Assembly (NCBI GenBank): GCA_022800815.1
Contig: JAAWRC010000009.1
Span: 1 to 64,000 of the forward strand
DNA from: Lachnospiraceae bacterium
GTDB taxonomy: Bacteria > Bacillota > Clostridia > Lachnospirales > Lachnospiraceae
Direction of reading: 5' to 3'
Length of the DNA: 64,000 bases
Shown here: piece after piece, positions 1 to 8,238 of the stretch
Numbering within the stretch: position 1 is the stretch's first letter
Layout: every line of letters starts with the position of its first letter
The notes under the pieces: generated by a model
The model's database searches: none
What the model saw: only the letters and a program-made list of their open reading frames with translations
What the model was told of the DNA's origin: nothing
Position numbers and translations under genes: made by a program

Positions 1-61
1 CTTCTGCGGTTCTGGGCTTGCTGGAACGCTTGGCGCAGTAGGCTTTGAACGGACATATTGG

Positions 62-122
62 CAGAATATTCTCGTAAATTTATGTTTCGCAATTGCCTAA
101 TGATACTTTACGGGAAAGGAGA
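62..122 (+). repeat. Half copy of palindromic repeat C upstream of cobQ
   Basis: The stretch GAATATTCTCG...GTTTCGCAATTGCCT...GGGAAAGGAG closely resembles the right half of the palindrome at 8144-8208 plus its downstream flank, including the GGGAAAGGAG that serves as ribosome binding region in both places. The left arm seen at 8144-8159 is not recognisable here. The rest of 1-134 holds no gene I can support. Confidence 0.5.
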
Positions 123-134
123 TAAGGAGGGAGT

Positions 135-1634
135 ATGGCGGCAAAGGCGATCATGATACAGGGAACCATGTCCAATGCGGGAAAGAGCCTTTTGACCGGA
201 GGGCTTCTCAGGGTCATGAGGCAGGACGGTTTTCGGGCGGCTCCGTTCAAGTCCCAAAACATGGCCCTGAATTCCTTTATCACGGAGGAGGGGCTGGAGA
301 TGGGGCGGGCCCAGGTGATGCAGGCGGAGGCGGCTGGAATCAGGCCGTCGGTGCGGATGAATCCGATCCTCTTAAAGCCCACGGGCGACACCGGTTCCCA
401 GGTGATTGTGAACGGGGAGATCAGGGGGAATATGGCGGCCAGGGATTATTTCCGTTATAAAAAGGAGCTGGTCCCGGACATCATGCGGGCGTATGAGTCC
501 CTGGCGGAGGAATACGACATCCTGGTGCTGGAGGGGGCGGGAAGCCCGGCGGAGATCAATTTAAAAACGGACGACATTGTCAACATGGGCATGGCGAGGC
601 TTGCGAAGGCCCCGGTTCTTCTGGTCGGGGACATCGACCGGGGCGGCGTCTTTGCCCAGCTTGTAGGAACCATCGCTCTTTTATCCGGGGAGGAGCGGGC
701 CATGGTGAAGGGCACCATCATCAACAAGTTCCGGGGGGACAAGACCATCCTGGATCCGGGGATCGCCATGCTGGAGGAAAAAATCCACATTCCCACGGTG
801 GGGGTGATTCCCTATCTCTCGGTGGACATCGACGACGAGGACAGCCTGACGGAGCGATTTGACAGAAAAGGGGTGGGCGGGCTTCTGGACATTGTGGTGG
901 TCCGCCTTCCGAGGATTTCCAATTTCACGGATTTTAAACCCTTTGAGGCCATGGACGGTGTGAACGTCCGCTACGTGTCGTCAGCGGGACAGCTTGGGGC
1001 TCCCGACCTCATCTTCCTGCCCGGGACGAAAAATACCATGGAGGACCTTTTGTGGATGCGGCAAAACGGCCTGGAAGCGGCGGTCTTAAAGGCGGCGGCC
1101 ATGGGGACGCTCGTCATGGGAATCTGCGGCGGGTTCCAGATGCTCGGGGAGACCCTCTCGGATCCTTACGGCGTGGAGGCGGGGGGCTGGATCCGGGGCA
1201 TGGGGCTCCTTCCCATGGACACGGTCTTTGAAAAGCAGAAGACCAGGACCCAGACGAAGGGAGTCTTCCGTCAGGTGGAGGGCGGTTTTTCGGGGCTTTC
1301 CGGCGTCTCCTTCCACGGCTATGAGATCCACATGGGAATCAGCACCTTGAAGGGGGATGGTGCGCCCCTGACCGTCCTTGCGGATTCGGGCCAGGCGGAG
1401 GGGGCCTTTTCCGGGAATGTCTGCGGCACCTACGTCCACGGGATTTTTGACAGGGAGGAGGCGGCCCGTGCGGCCCTGGGGATCCTCTGCCGGAGAAAGG
1501 GGCTTTCCGAGGAGGCCGTGGGGGCCTTTGACCTGGAAGCCTACAAGGAGCGGCAGTATGATCTTTTGGCCGACGCCGTGCGGCAGAACATGGACATGGA
1601 GGCGGTCTACCGCATTTTGGAGGCGGGGATATGA
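135..1634 (+). CDS. cobQ: Cobyric acid synthase (adenosylcobyrinate a,c-diamide amidohydrolase/amidotransferase)
   Basis: Catalyses glutamine- and ATP-dependent amidation of four carboxylates of adenosylcobyrinic acid a,c-diamide, giving cobyric acid, in the cytoplasm. The 499-residue protein has the usual family length. The N-terminal DTBS-like ATPase domain starts with [20 protein letters not shown], a variant P-loop. The C-terminal half is a class I glutamine amidotransferase domain with the nucleophile elbow [10 protein letters not shown] (Cys331) and a late His in VHGIFD. A strong GGAGGGAGT-type ribosome binding site precedes the ATG. It heads a run of cobalamin genes (cobO, cbiC) on the same strand. 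Certain as to family. Confidence 0.96.
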   Translation: MAAKAIMIQGTMSNAGKSLLTGGLLRVMRQDGFRAAPFKSQNMALNSFITEEGLEMGRAQVMQAEAAGIRPSVRMNPILLKPTGDTGSQVIVNGEIRGNMAARDYFRYKKELVPDIMRAYESLAEEYDILVLEGAGSPAEINLKTDDIVNMGMARLAKAPVLLVGDIDRGGVFAQLVGTIALLSGEERAMVKGTIINKFRGDKTILDPGIAMLEEKIHIPTVGVIPYLSVDIDDEDSLTERFDRKGVGGLLDIVVVRLPRISNFTDFKPFEAMDGVNVRYVSSAGQLGAPDLIFLPGTKNTMEDLLWMRQNGLEAAVLKAAAMGTLVMGICGGFQMLGETLSDPYGVEAGGWIRGMGLLPMDTVFEKQKTRTQTKGVFRQVEGGFSGLSGVSFHGYEIHMGISTLKGDGAPLTVLADSGQAEGAFSGNVCGTYVHGIFDREEAARAALGILCRRKGLSEEAVGAFDLEAYKERQYDLLADAVRQNMDMEAVYRILEAGI

Positions 1635-1716
1635 GCCGGACAGAGGAAGTTGCCAGGACGGCGGGAATGAGGGAAGCTTTGAAGGACCGATATGGAGACC
1701 GGTTGAAGGAGGAGTT

Positions 1717-2250
1717 ATGGAAGGATTGATCCACATTTACTGCGGCGACGGAAAGGGCAAGACCTCGGCGGCGGTGGGGCAGGCGGTGCGGAGCGCCGGG
1801 GCCGGATTTTCCGTGGTCTTCGTCCAGTTTTTAAAGAGCGGGGATTCCGGGGAGCTTTCCTCCCTGGCATGCGTGCCAGGGATACGGCTCGTCCCCTGCG
1901 AACGGTGCTTTGGCTTTTTCTGGGACATGGACGATGAAGAAAAGAGGGAGGCCGGGGAAGTCTACGGCGCACTCTTTGAGCGGGCCTGGGAGATGGCGGT
2001 CCGGGAGGCGGAAAAGGGGGACGCTCTTCTAGTCATGGACGAGGCCGTCGCCGCCTGTCGGCACGGCTTTATTAAAAAAGAGCGGCTTCTGGCCAGCCTT
2101 GCCGGAAAGCCGGCACGGTTGGAGGTGGTCATGACCGGGCGGAACCCGGAGGAGGAGCTCCTTGCGGCGGCGGATTACGTCTCGGAAATCAGGAAGGTGA
2201 AACATCCCTTTGACCGGGGGATCTTGGCCAGAAAAGGGATCGAATACTGA
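1717..2250 (+). CDS. cobO: Corrinoid adenosyltransferase (CobA/CobO/BtuR family)
   Basis: Transfers the adenosyl group of ATP to the cobalt of reduced corrinoids. The 177-residue protein begins MEGLIHIYCGDGKGKTSAAV, with a P-loop GDGKGKT typical of the CobA/BtuR family, followed by the VQFLKSG and VMDEA motifs. I chose the ATG at 1717 because GAAGGAGG stands just before it and the family starts here; the frame is open further upstream but that part overlaps cobQ in another frame and looks non-coding. It lies 82 bases after cobQ and 27 bases before cbiC, so the three are probably cotranscribed. Confidence 0.93.
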   Translation: MEGLIHIYCGDGKGKTSAAVGQAVRSAGAGFSVVFVQFLKSGDSGELSSLACVPGIRLVPCERCFGFFWDMDDEEKREAGEVYGALFERAWEMAVREAEKGDALLVMDEAVAACRHGFIKKERLLASLAGKPARLEVVMTGRNPEEELLAAADYVSEIRKVKHPFDRGILARKGIEY

Positions 2251-2277
2251 AAACACGGAAGGAAACAGGAGGCGGAT

Positions 2278-2928
2278 ATGAAGGTTACTTTGGAAAATGT
2301 ACTGCCGGGAGATATTGAGAAGCGCAGCTTTGCAATCATCGAGGGGGAGCTAAGGAGCAGGGGAGTGATCCTCCCGGAGGACAGGGCGCCCCTCGTCAAA
2401 CGGGTAATCCACACGTCGGCGGATTTTGAATATGCGGACACACTCTGCTTTTCCGACGGGGTCATTGAGAAGGCCCTTGCGGCGATTGGGGCGGGGGCTT
2501 CCGTGATCACGGATACGAAGATGGGGTATTCCGGCATTAATAAACGGGTTCTGGAAAAGTACGGCGGTCAGGCGTACTGCTTCATGGGCGATGCGGATGT
2601 GGCGGAGATGGCGAAGAAAAACGGGACTACACGGGCGGTGGCCGCCGTCGACAAGGCGGCCGTCATGGAGGGCCCTCTGATTTTCGCTGTCGGGAACGCC
2701 CCCACGGCGCTGATTCGTCTTTACGAGCTGATCACGGAGGGGAAGCTTTCCCCGGCCCTCGTCGTCGGCGTGCCGGTGGGCTTTGTCAACGTGGTCCAGT
2801 CCAAGGAGCTGATCATGGAGACCGGAGTTCCCTACGTCGTGGCCAGGGGCCGGAAGGGAGGCAGCAACGTGGCGGCGGCCATCTGCAATGCCCTCCTTTA
2901 TATGCTGGACGAAACCAGGGGAATGTAG
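2278..2928 (+). CDS. cbiC: Precorrin-8X / cobalt-precorrin-8 methylmutase
   Basis: Moves a methyl group from C-11 to C-12 of (cobalt-)precorrin-8 to give (hydrogeno)cobyrinic acid. The 216-residue length fits the family. The signature RVIHTSADFEYAD near residues 42-54 carries the catalytic His45, and GNAPTAL and the C-terminal RKGGSNVAAAICNAL motifs are present. The ribosome binding site is CAGGAGGCGGAT. Because the window also holds an anaerobic-type cobaltochelatase (cbiK), the cobalt-early pathway name cbiC is preferred to cobH. The promoter of the next gene overlaps its stop codon. Confidence 0.95.
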   Translation: MKVTLENVLPGDIEKRSFAIIEGELRSRGVILPEDRAPLVKRVIHTSADFEYADTLCFSDGVIEKALAAIGAGASVITDTKMGYSGINKRVLEKYGGQAYCFMGDADVAEMAKKNGTTRAVAAVDKAAVMEGPLIFAVGNAPTALIRLYELITEGKLSPALVVGVPVGFVNVVQSKELIMETGVPYVVARGRKGGSNVAAAICNALLYMLDETRGM

Positions 2929-2934
2929 TATAAT
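2906..2934 (+). promoter_or_regulatory. Probable sigma-A promoter for the lipoprotein gene
   Basis: TGGACG and TATAAT are separated by 17 bases. The -35 is imperfect (4 of 6) but the -10 is consensus. It lies across the cbiC stop codon and about 70 bases upstream of the lipoprotein start. Confidence 0.55.
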
Positions 2935-3005
2935 TGTGACACCGGGGGCAAAAGGCCCTCGGGGGATCACATGGATAAACACAATTATGCAGGGGGTATG
3001 CGATC

Positions 3006-4451
3006 ATGAGGATGAAGAAACGTTATGGATTGTTTGTCGTTATGGCGTTTCTGCTGTCGGCGGCGGTTTTCGCCGGGTGCGGCGGTAAGGAAAAGGTGAC
3101 GGCGGACAGCCTGATGGAGGAGGTTGCGGCCAACATGGAAAACGTTGATTCCGCCCATATGAACCTGGTGGCGAACATCGTCATGGGAATCAAGCAGAGC
3201 GGGATCAGCATGGATCTGAAGATGGACATAGATATGGACATGGAAGTGACCAACGATCCTGCGGCGGCCCATATCCAGGCGGACCTGTCCATGAGCCTCA
3301 TGGGAATCAGCATGGAAATGGAGAGCTATTCCGTGGAGGAGGCCGGAAAGCTGGTTACTTACAGCGGCACGGCAGGAGAGTGGACCAGGCAGGAGCAGTC
3401 CCTGGATCAGAAGTCTGCAGGAATGAACGCCATGATCACGGGAGGTACTTCCTATGAGCTCCAGGACAAGACGGAAAAGGTGGATGGCAGGGAGGTCTAC
3501 GTCCTAAACGGAAAAGTGTCCGGCAAATATATGGAGGGCGTGATGGGGGACGTGTCGAACGGCATGGGGAGCGTTCCCATCGATTGGTCGAAGATGGAGA
3601 TGGACATGGTCATCAAGATCGACAAGAAGACGAAGCGGCCGGTGGAGGCGGAGATTGACTGCGGGGACACTTTGGGAGAACTGATGAAAGGGGCGATGGG
3701 AGCGGCGGGAGTCGACGATGCGGAAATTTCCATCGATGAATTCGTCATGACCTGCACCTATAAAAGCTTCAACGACGTGGACGAGATCGTGGTGCCGGAG
3801 GACGTGAAGGCGGCGGCGAAGTCCGTGGGTTCTTCCGGAGGAAGTTCCGATTCCCTGGAAGACTTTTTAAATAACAGCCAGCCGGAGAGCGACCTTCCGG
3901 ATGCCCCGTCCCTTCCTGCCGCAGATGGCCGGAAAGAGACGGAGTCCGAAGAAGAGGGTCTTACGCCCAATGCGGACGGAACCTACACCCTCAAGAATTA
4001 CTGGGGAGCAGATAAAAGCGTGAAGATCACAGTGCCCTCCGGCTATGAGATTTCCCCCTATTCGGACAGTCAGTACCTCTCCTTTGACGCCGTCCTGGAC
4101 CGGGACTACGATTACGTGTCCCTCCTCTACATGCTGGAAGAGGATTATTCGGAAGAGGATATGACGGACTACTACATGTCGAATGTGGACTATTACCGGA
4201 CGGAGGAGGAGTATTCCGACCTGAATGTTCAGGAGAAAAAGACGGTTCAGGTGAACGGGCGGGACGTGAGCTATGTGAAATTCACCTATGTGTATGACGA
4301 CGACAGCTATTATGCGGAATACAATATGTGGACCTTCCTGCCGGACGGGCAGGTGGTCCAGTGCGAGGCGGAGGAGAGAAGCTACGACGGCCCCTGCGAC
4401 ATTCTGGACGATGGCGTCGTGGAGACGGCGATGTCGGTGATTCAGGAATAG
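3006..4451 (+). CDS. Secreted lipoprotein with DUF6612/LppX-like N-terminal half
   Basis: A 481-residue exported lipoprotein. The N-terminus has a basic start, a hydrophobic core and the lipobox AVFAGC near residues 20-25, then polar sequence. Residues about 30-265 look like the DUF6612-type fold found in Firmicute lipoproteins (LolA/LppX-like sheets; residue runs such as MDLKMDIDMDMEV). A Ser/Asp/Glu-rich linker near 270-325 leads to a second, Tyr/Asp-rich domain (about 325-481) that I do not recognise. Function unknown; a lipid- or envelope-related binding role is only inferred from the fold. It has its own promoter and a terminator directly downstream. Confidence 0.8.
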   Translation: MRMKKRYGLFVVMAFLLSAAVFAGCGGKEKVTADSLMEEVAANMENVDSAHMNLVANIVMGIKQSGISMDLKMDIDMDMEVTNDPAAAHIQADLSMSLMGISMEMESYSVEEAGKLVTYSGTAGEWTRQEQSLDQKSAGMNAMITGGTSYELQDKTEKVDGREVYVLNGKVSGKYMEGVMGDVSNGMGSVPIDWSKMEMDMVIKIDKKTKRPVEAEIDCGDTLGELMKGAMGAAGVDDAEISIDEFVMTCTYKSFNDVDEIVVPEDVKAAAKSVGSSGGSSDSLEDFLNNSQPESDLPDAPSLPAADGRKETESEEEGLTPNADGTYTLKNYWGADKSVKITVPSGYEISPYSDSQYLSFDAVLDRDYDYVSLLYMLEEDYSEEDMTDYYMSNVDYYRTEEEYSDLNVQEKKTVQVNGRDVSYVKFTYVYDDDSYYAEYNMWTFLPDGQVVQCEAEERSYDGPCDILDDGVVETAMSVIQE

Positions 4452-4462
4452 TAAAAAAGATG

Positions 4463-4505
4463 AGCGGCGTTTTCCCTTGGTTTAACCGGGAAGACGTCGC
4501 TTTTT
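4463..4505 (+). terminator. Intrinsic terminator after the lipoprotein gene
   Basis: GCGGCGTTTTCCC and GGGAAGACGTCGC form a 13-bp stem with two G-U pairs, followed by TTTTTG. It lies between two convergent genes (lipoprotein and cbiK). Confidence 0.8.
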
Positions 4506-4547
4506 GCATGGGCCAGTACCCTGAATCGGGACGACTGGAAGCCGGCA

Positions 4548-5327
4548 TTACCCGGCGGCCCTTTTTGCATGTTCGGCAAAGAGCCGACGGACCGCTTCAT
4601 ACTCCCCGAGCCCTTTTAAGAGACAGGAGACCTCGTAACCCTCCCGCAGGAATTCATTCTTCCAGGAGTCCTCTCCGTCGCCGGCCATGTCGTTCCTGGC
4701 GTGGTCCCCGGCCACGACCATGAGGGGGGCCAGAATCACTTTCCTCGGCGACCGTTTCCGCACCAGCTCTTTCACGAGGTTCAAATCGGGGTAGCCCTCC
4801 ACCGTGCCGACATACATGTTCTCGTGGCCCCGGGCCTTCAGCATGTAATCCAGGGCCGGGTAAACCGCATTGGCATGGTGCTCCGTCCCATGGCCCATGA
4901 AAACCAGAAATTCGTCGTCCGCAAGGCCGGAGAATGCCTCCGTCAGAGCATCAATCAGGGCATGATAATCTGACCGGTCCGTGAGCAGGGGATTCCCCAC
5001 CCGGATGGAATGGAACCGGTCTTTAAAGGCCAGCAGGTCGTTTCGCATATGGTCGTTTTCCGTGCCGTTGATGATGTGGGTGGGCTGGACGATCAGGTCG
5101 GTAAAGCCGTCGGCGAGAAAAGACTCCAGGGCCTCCGTCACGGTGCGGACATGGACGTGATCCCGTTTTTTCAGTTTCCTTATGATCATGCCGCTGGTAA
5201 AGGCGCGGCGCACCGTGAGGCCTGGAAAGGCTTCCCCCACGGCCTCCTCGATGGCCTGAATGTTTTTGACGAGGGCATCCGGATAGCTTGTACCGAAACT
5301 TACGACCAAAATTCCTGTTTTTGACAT
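4548..5327 (-). CDS. cbiK: Anaerobic sirohydrochlorin cobaltochelatase
   Basis: Inserts Co2+ into sirohydrochlorin, the first dedicated step of the oxygen-independent cobalamin route. The 259-residue protein has the two metal-site histidines expected for CbiK: His146 in FMGHGTEHHAN and His209 in VVAGDHARNDMAGD, plus Glu177 in TVEGYP. It has no signal peptide, unlike the periplasmic heme-associated CbiK of sulfate reducers, so it is cytoplasmic. The ribosome binding site AAAGGAGATAACGG precedes the ATG. It is transcribed towards the cob cluster from its own promoter. Confidence 0.94.
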   Translation of the reverse strand: MSKTGILVVSFGTSYPDALVKNIQAIEEAVGEAFPGLTVRRAFTSGMIIRKLKKRDHVHVRTVTEALESFLADGFTDLIVQPTHIINGTENDHMRNDLLAFKDRFHSIRVGNPLLTDRSDYHALIDALTEAFSGLADDEFLVFMGHGTEHHANAVYPALDYMLKARGHENMYVGTVEGYPDLNLVKELVRKRSPRKVILAPLMVVAGDHARNDMAGDGEDSWKNEFLREGYEVSCLLKGLGEYEAVRRLFAEHAKRAAG

Positions 5328-5357
5328 GAGCCGTTATCTCCTTTTATCAACGGGTTT

Positions 5358-5386
5358 ATTATAATACAGGGGGGCAGAAAATTCAA
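5358..5386 (-). promoter_or_regulatory. cbiK promoter
   Basis: On the minus strand TTGAAT and TATAAT are separated by exactly 17 bases, about 30 bases upstream of the cbiK start. It is back to back with the promoter at 5401-5428. No cobalamin riboswitch is visible in the short leader. Confidence 0.75.
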
Positions 5387-5400
5387 CTGCTTTTGCGGAC

Positions 5401-5428
5401 TTGACTTTTCCTCCTCCTCTGCTATAAT
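5401..5428 (+). promoter_or_regulatory. Promoter of the ECF S-component gene
   Basis: TTGACT and TATAAT with a 16-base spacer. The leader of about 75 bases that follows contains a small hairpin CTGTCGGAA/TTCCGGCAG (about 5462-5484) and then CAGGAGGAATG before the ATG. I do not recognise a riboswitch. Confidence 0.75.
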
Positions 5429-5510
5429 CGTGGAGTAACCAGTAGACGCATTGTATCCGGCCTGTCGGAAGCGTTTTCCGGCAGAGGAACAGTAGCAGGA
5501 GGAATGAAAA

Positions 5511-6128
5511 ATGAATACTTCAGTAAAAACCCGAAACCTGGTGTTGACTGCGGCCATTGCCGCCATTATCGTCATGATGGCCTTTGTGCCGTATGTGGGT
5601 TACATCAACCTGGTGGTGATCAAGGCCACCCTGATCCATGTACCCGTCATTATCGGATCCGTCGTTTTAGGACCGAAAAAGGGCGCATTTCTTGGATTTG
5701 TCTTTGGATTGACCAGTCTCATCAACAACACTTTTAATCCCAGTCTTTTGTCTTTTGCCTTTTCGCCTTTTTATTCGGGCGGGAACCTGTGGAGTCTCGT
5801 GATCTGTTTTGTCCCCCGGATCCTGGTGGGCGTGGTTCCCTATTTTGTCTACAGGGGCGTGATGAAGCTGGGAAGAGAGCATAAGGCGGCGGAATTTGCG
5901 GCCCTGCCCCTGGCCGGCGTGACGGGGGCCCTCGTCAACACGATCCTCGTCATGAATCTGATCTATTTTTGTTTTGCCGCCCAGTATGCGGCGGTGAAGG
6001 AGGTCGCCGTCGAGTTGGTCTATGACGGGATCCTGGCGATCATCGTGGCCAACGGGGTGCCGGAGGCGGCCGTGGCGGCGGTGCTCACACTGGCGATTGG
6101 GAAGGTGCTGCTGCATTTTAAAGGATAG
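5511..6128 (+). CDS. ECF transporter S component, PanT-like (probable pantothenate uptake)
   Basis: A 205-residue polytopic membrane protein with about six hydrophobic segments, the substrate-binding S component of an energy-coupling factor transporter. The N-terminal pattern FVPYVGYINLVVIKATLIHV followed by PVIIGSVVLGPKKGAFLGF and the CFVPRILVGVVPY motif are those of the ECF family that includes the pantothenate carrier PanT. The nearby coaX and coaBC genes (5-7 kb away) suit that substrate, but the substrate is inference. The shared EcfA and EcfT subunits are not in this window. Confidence 0.85.
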   Translation: MNTSVKTRNLVLTAAIAAIIVMMAFVPYVGYINLVVIKATLIHVPVIIGSVVLGPKKGAFLGFVFGLTSLINNTFNPSLLSFAFSPFYSGGNLWSLVICFVPRILVGVVPYFVYRGVMKLGREHKAAEFAALPLAGVTGALVNTILVMNLIYFCFAAQYAAVKEVAVELVYDGILAIIVANGVPEAAVAAVLTLAIGKVLLHFKG

Positions 6129-6135
6129 AGGAGGA

Positions 6136-6179
6136 GAGCGGGAAGGGAACCGGCGGGAAAAGCGGTTTCCTTCCCGCTC
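6136..6179 (+). terminator. Strong hairpin, probable terminator of the ECF gene
   Basis: GAGCGGGAAGGGAACCG pairs with CGGTTTCCTTCCCGCTC over 17 bp with one G-U pair. Only a weak T-run (AAGTTTCT) follows. Confidence 0.6.
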
Positions 6180-6282
6180 AAGTTTCTCCGTCCGCTCGGC
6201 GGGCTTCTTCTTATAGAAATCGGCTCCTGGTGGAATACTACCGACAGAGGTCTTCTTTTTGACAGAAAGACATCGACGGAAT

Positions 6283-6310
6283 GTGACAGGAACTTTACAT
6301 GGACTTTACA
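6283..6310 (+). promoter_or_regulatory. Putative Pho box: three hexamers at 11-bp spacing
   Basis: GTGACA (6283), TTTACA (6294) and TTTACA (6305) are repeated exactly every 11 bp. PhoP/PhoB-type regulators bind direct repeats of TT(A/T)ACA-like hexamers at this spacing. The site lies 79 bases upstream of the Na/Pi cotransporter start, and a PhoB/PhoR-like pair is encoded just after that gene. I could not place a convincing -10. Confidence 0.6.
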
Positions 6311-6388
6311 AAACTGTGGTAACGGATTTGACAGAAGACGGTTATCATGGAGAAAACGAAAACATGTGAAGCGAAAGGAGCCGGGATT

Positions 6389-8143
6389 ATGGATATTTTT
6401 GATGGTTTGACGATGGTGGGGGGACTGAGCCTGTTTCTCTTCGGCATGAGTGTGATGGGGCAGGCTTTGGAGAGGAGAGCGGGCGGCAGGCTCCGCACGG
6501 TCCTTGGAAGGCTGACCACGGGGAAGATGGCGGGGCTTTTGACGGGGCTTCTGGTGACGGCGGTGATCCAGAGTTCTTCGGCCACCACGGTCATGGTGGT
6601 GGGCTTTGTCAATTCCGGGCTGATGACCCTGGGGCAGGCGATTCATGTGATCATGGGGGCCAATATCGGGACGACGGTCACGGCCTGGCTGTTAAGTCTT
6701 GCCGGAATCGAGAGCGGGAACCTGTTTGTCCGTCTGCTGAAGCCTTCTTCTTTTACGCCGGTTCTGGCGCTGGTCGGGATTATTTGCTATCTGTTCTGTA
6801 AAAGCTCGAAGAAAAAGGATACCGGCATGATTTTTCTCGGCTTTGCGACGCTGATGTTCGGGATGGAGACCATGTCGGGGGCGGTTTCGGGGCTGGGAAG
6901 TGTTCCGGCGTTTCGGGAGCTGTTCCTTTTGTTTGAAAATCCGGTTCTGGGGGTTCTTGCGGGAGCCGTCCTCACGGCCCTCATTCAGTCCAGCTCCGCC
7001 TCCGTGGGAATTTTGCAGGCGCTTGCTTCCACAGGGCAGGTCTCTTACGGTGCGGCAGTTCCCATTATCATGGGCCAGAACATCGGGACCTGCGTGACGG
7101 CGATGCTGTCTTCGGTGGGGGCAAATCGGAATGCAAAGCGGGCGGCCATGGTCCATCTTCTCTTCAACGTGATTGGGACGGCCGTGTGGCTGTCGGTATT
7201 CTGTCTGGGGCGGCTCGTTCTGGCTCCGGCGTTTCTGGACAGCCCGGTCTCTCTCTTTGGCATTGCGGCGGCTCATTCTGTGTTTAATCTTCTCTGTACG
7301 CTCCTGATGCTTCCCATGGCCGGTTTTCTGGAACGGCTGGCCTGCCGGCTGATTCGGGATGACCGGAAGCCAGATGCTGTGGCAGAGCTAGATGAACGGT
7401 TTCTCAGCACGCCCTCCATTGCCCTGGAACGGTGCCAGGAGGTGGCGGCGGGGCTGGCGGCGGCGGCAGTAGATGCGCTTACGGAGGGGCTTTCTTCTCT
7501 TCGGGAGTATTCGGAGGAGCTTGCGGACTCAGTCCGGGAGAAGGAGGAGCTGACGGACCGCTATGAGGACCTTCTCGGCACTTACCTGGTCCATCTGAGC
7601 AACAGACAGGTCACAGAAGCGGATCATGCGGAGGCCGCCAAGCTTCTCAAGGTCATCGGGGATTTTGAGCGGATCGCCGACCACGGGGCAGGCCTTTTGG
7701 AATCCGCCGAGGAGTTGAGAGACAAGGAGCTTTCTTTTACCAGGGAGGCACAGGCGGAGTACGGGCTTTTGTCGGCGGCGGTGGAAGAGATTGTGGGTCT
7801 TTCCCTGCGGGCGTTTCTGGATAACGACCTGGAGGCGGCGAGAAGGGTGGAGCCTTTGGAGCAGGTCATTGACCTGTTGAAGGAGAAATTCCGCTCCAGC
7901 CATATTGTAAGGCTCCAGGACGGGAGCTGTTCCATTGCCGCCGGGTTTGTCTGGTCGGACATTCTTACCAATCTGGAGCGGACGGCGGACCACTGTTCGA
8001 ATATTGCAGGGTGCGTGACGGATATGGCGGACCGGAACATGAACCTCCACGAGTCCCTGCGGGATTTCCGGGACGGAAACGAGGAGTTCCGGGAACGGTT
8101 TGACGAATACCGGAGGAAATATGCTCCGGCCATGGATGCTTGA
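6389..8143 (+). CDS. Na+/phosphate cotransporter family protein with C-terminal PhoU domain
   Basis: A 584-residue inner-membrane phosphate (or phosphate-regulating) transporter of the NptA/PF02690 family. Two inverted repeats each carry the QSSSA signature (QSSSATTVMVVG and QSSSASVGILQ), followed by about 200 C-terminal residues forming helical PhoU-like bundles with the LLKVIGDFERIADH and DILTNLERTADHCSNIA motifs. I chose the ATG at 6389 because AAAGGAGCC precedes it and DIFDGLTMVGGLSLFLFGM is the family start; an in-frame ATG lies 42 bases upstream. Pho-type repeats upstream and the following two-component genes suggest regulation by phosphate. Confidence 0.92.
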   Translation: MDIFDGLTMVGGLSLFLFGMSVMGQALERRAGGRLRTVLGRLTTGKMAGLLTGLLVTAVIQSSSATTVMVVGFVNSGLMTLGQAIHVIMGANIGTTVTAWLLSLAGIESGNLFVRLLKPSSFTPVLALVGIICYLFCKSSKKKDTGMIFLGFATLMFGMETMSGAVSGLGSVPAFRELFLLFENPVLGVLAGAVLTALIQSSSASVGILQALASTGQVSYGAAVPIIMGQNIGTCVTAMLSSVGANRNAKRAAMVHLLFNVIGTAVWLSVFCLGRLVLAPAFLDSPVSLFGIAAAHSVFNLLCTLLMLPMAGFLERLACRLIRDDRKPDAVAELDERFLSTPSIALERCQEVAAGLAAAAVDALTEGLSSLREYSEELADSVREKEELTDRYEDLLGTYLVHLSNRQVTEADHAEAAKLLKVIGDFERIADHGAGLLESAEELRDKELSFTREAQAEYGLLSAAVEEIVGLSLRAFLDNDLEAARRVEPLEQVIDLLKEKFRSSHIVRLQDGSCSIAAGFVWSDILTNLERTADHCSNIAGCVTDMADRNMNLHESLRDFRDGNEEFRERFDEYRRKYAPAMDA

Positions 8144-8208
8144 CAGGCAACTGCGAAACTCGAAAATTTGTCGAATATTCCCTCGATTTCACGTTTCGCA
8201 GTTGCCTG
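8144..8208. repeat. Palindromic repeat C (perfect 16-bp arms)
   Basis: CAGGCAACTGCGAAAC at 8144-8159 is the exact reverse complement of GTTTCGCAGTTGCCTG at 8193-8208. The 33-base centre contains further short self-complementary runs (TCGAAAATTTGTCGA). It starts on the base after the transporter stop codon and ends 30 bases before the response regulator. A related half copy lies at 62-122. It could be a terminator-attenuator or a small mobile palindrome. Confidence 0.8.
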
Positions 8209-8238
8209 TGGAGACTTAAGGGAAAGGAGCTGACGGAC

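Noticed and set aside
1..134. Cobalamin riboswitch ahead of cobQ
   Set aside because: No B12-box-like GCCACTG or related structure; the visible sequence is a half copy of repeat C. A riboswitch might lie upstream of the window.
1631..1729. Small open frame of 32 codons between cobQ and cobO
   Set aside because: It starts at ATGA overlapping the cobQ stop but has no ribosome binding site of its own quality, overlaps the cobO start, and matches nothing I recognise.
5430..5510. Riboswitch in the ECF gene leader
   Set aside because: Only one short hairpin (CTGTCGGAA/TTCCGGCAG) is present in about 75 bases; no thiamine, FMN, preQ1 or folate motif was recognised.
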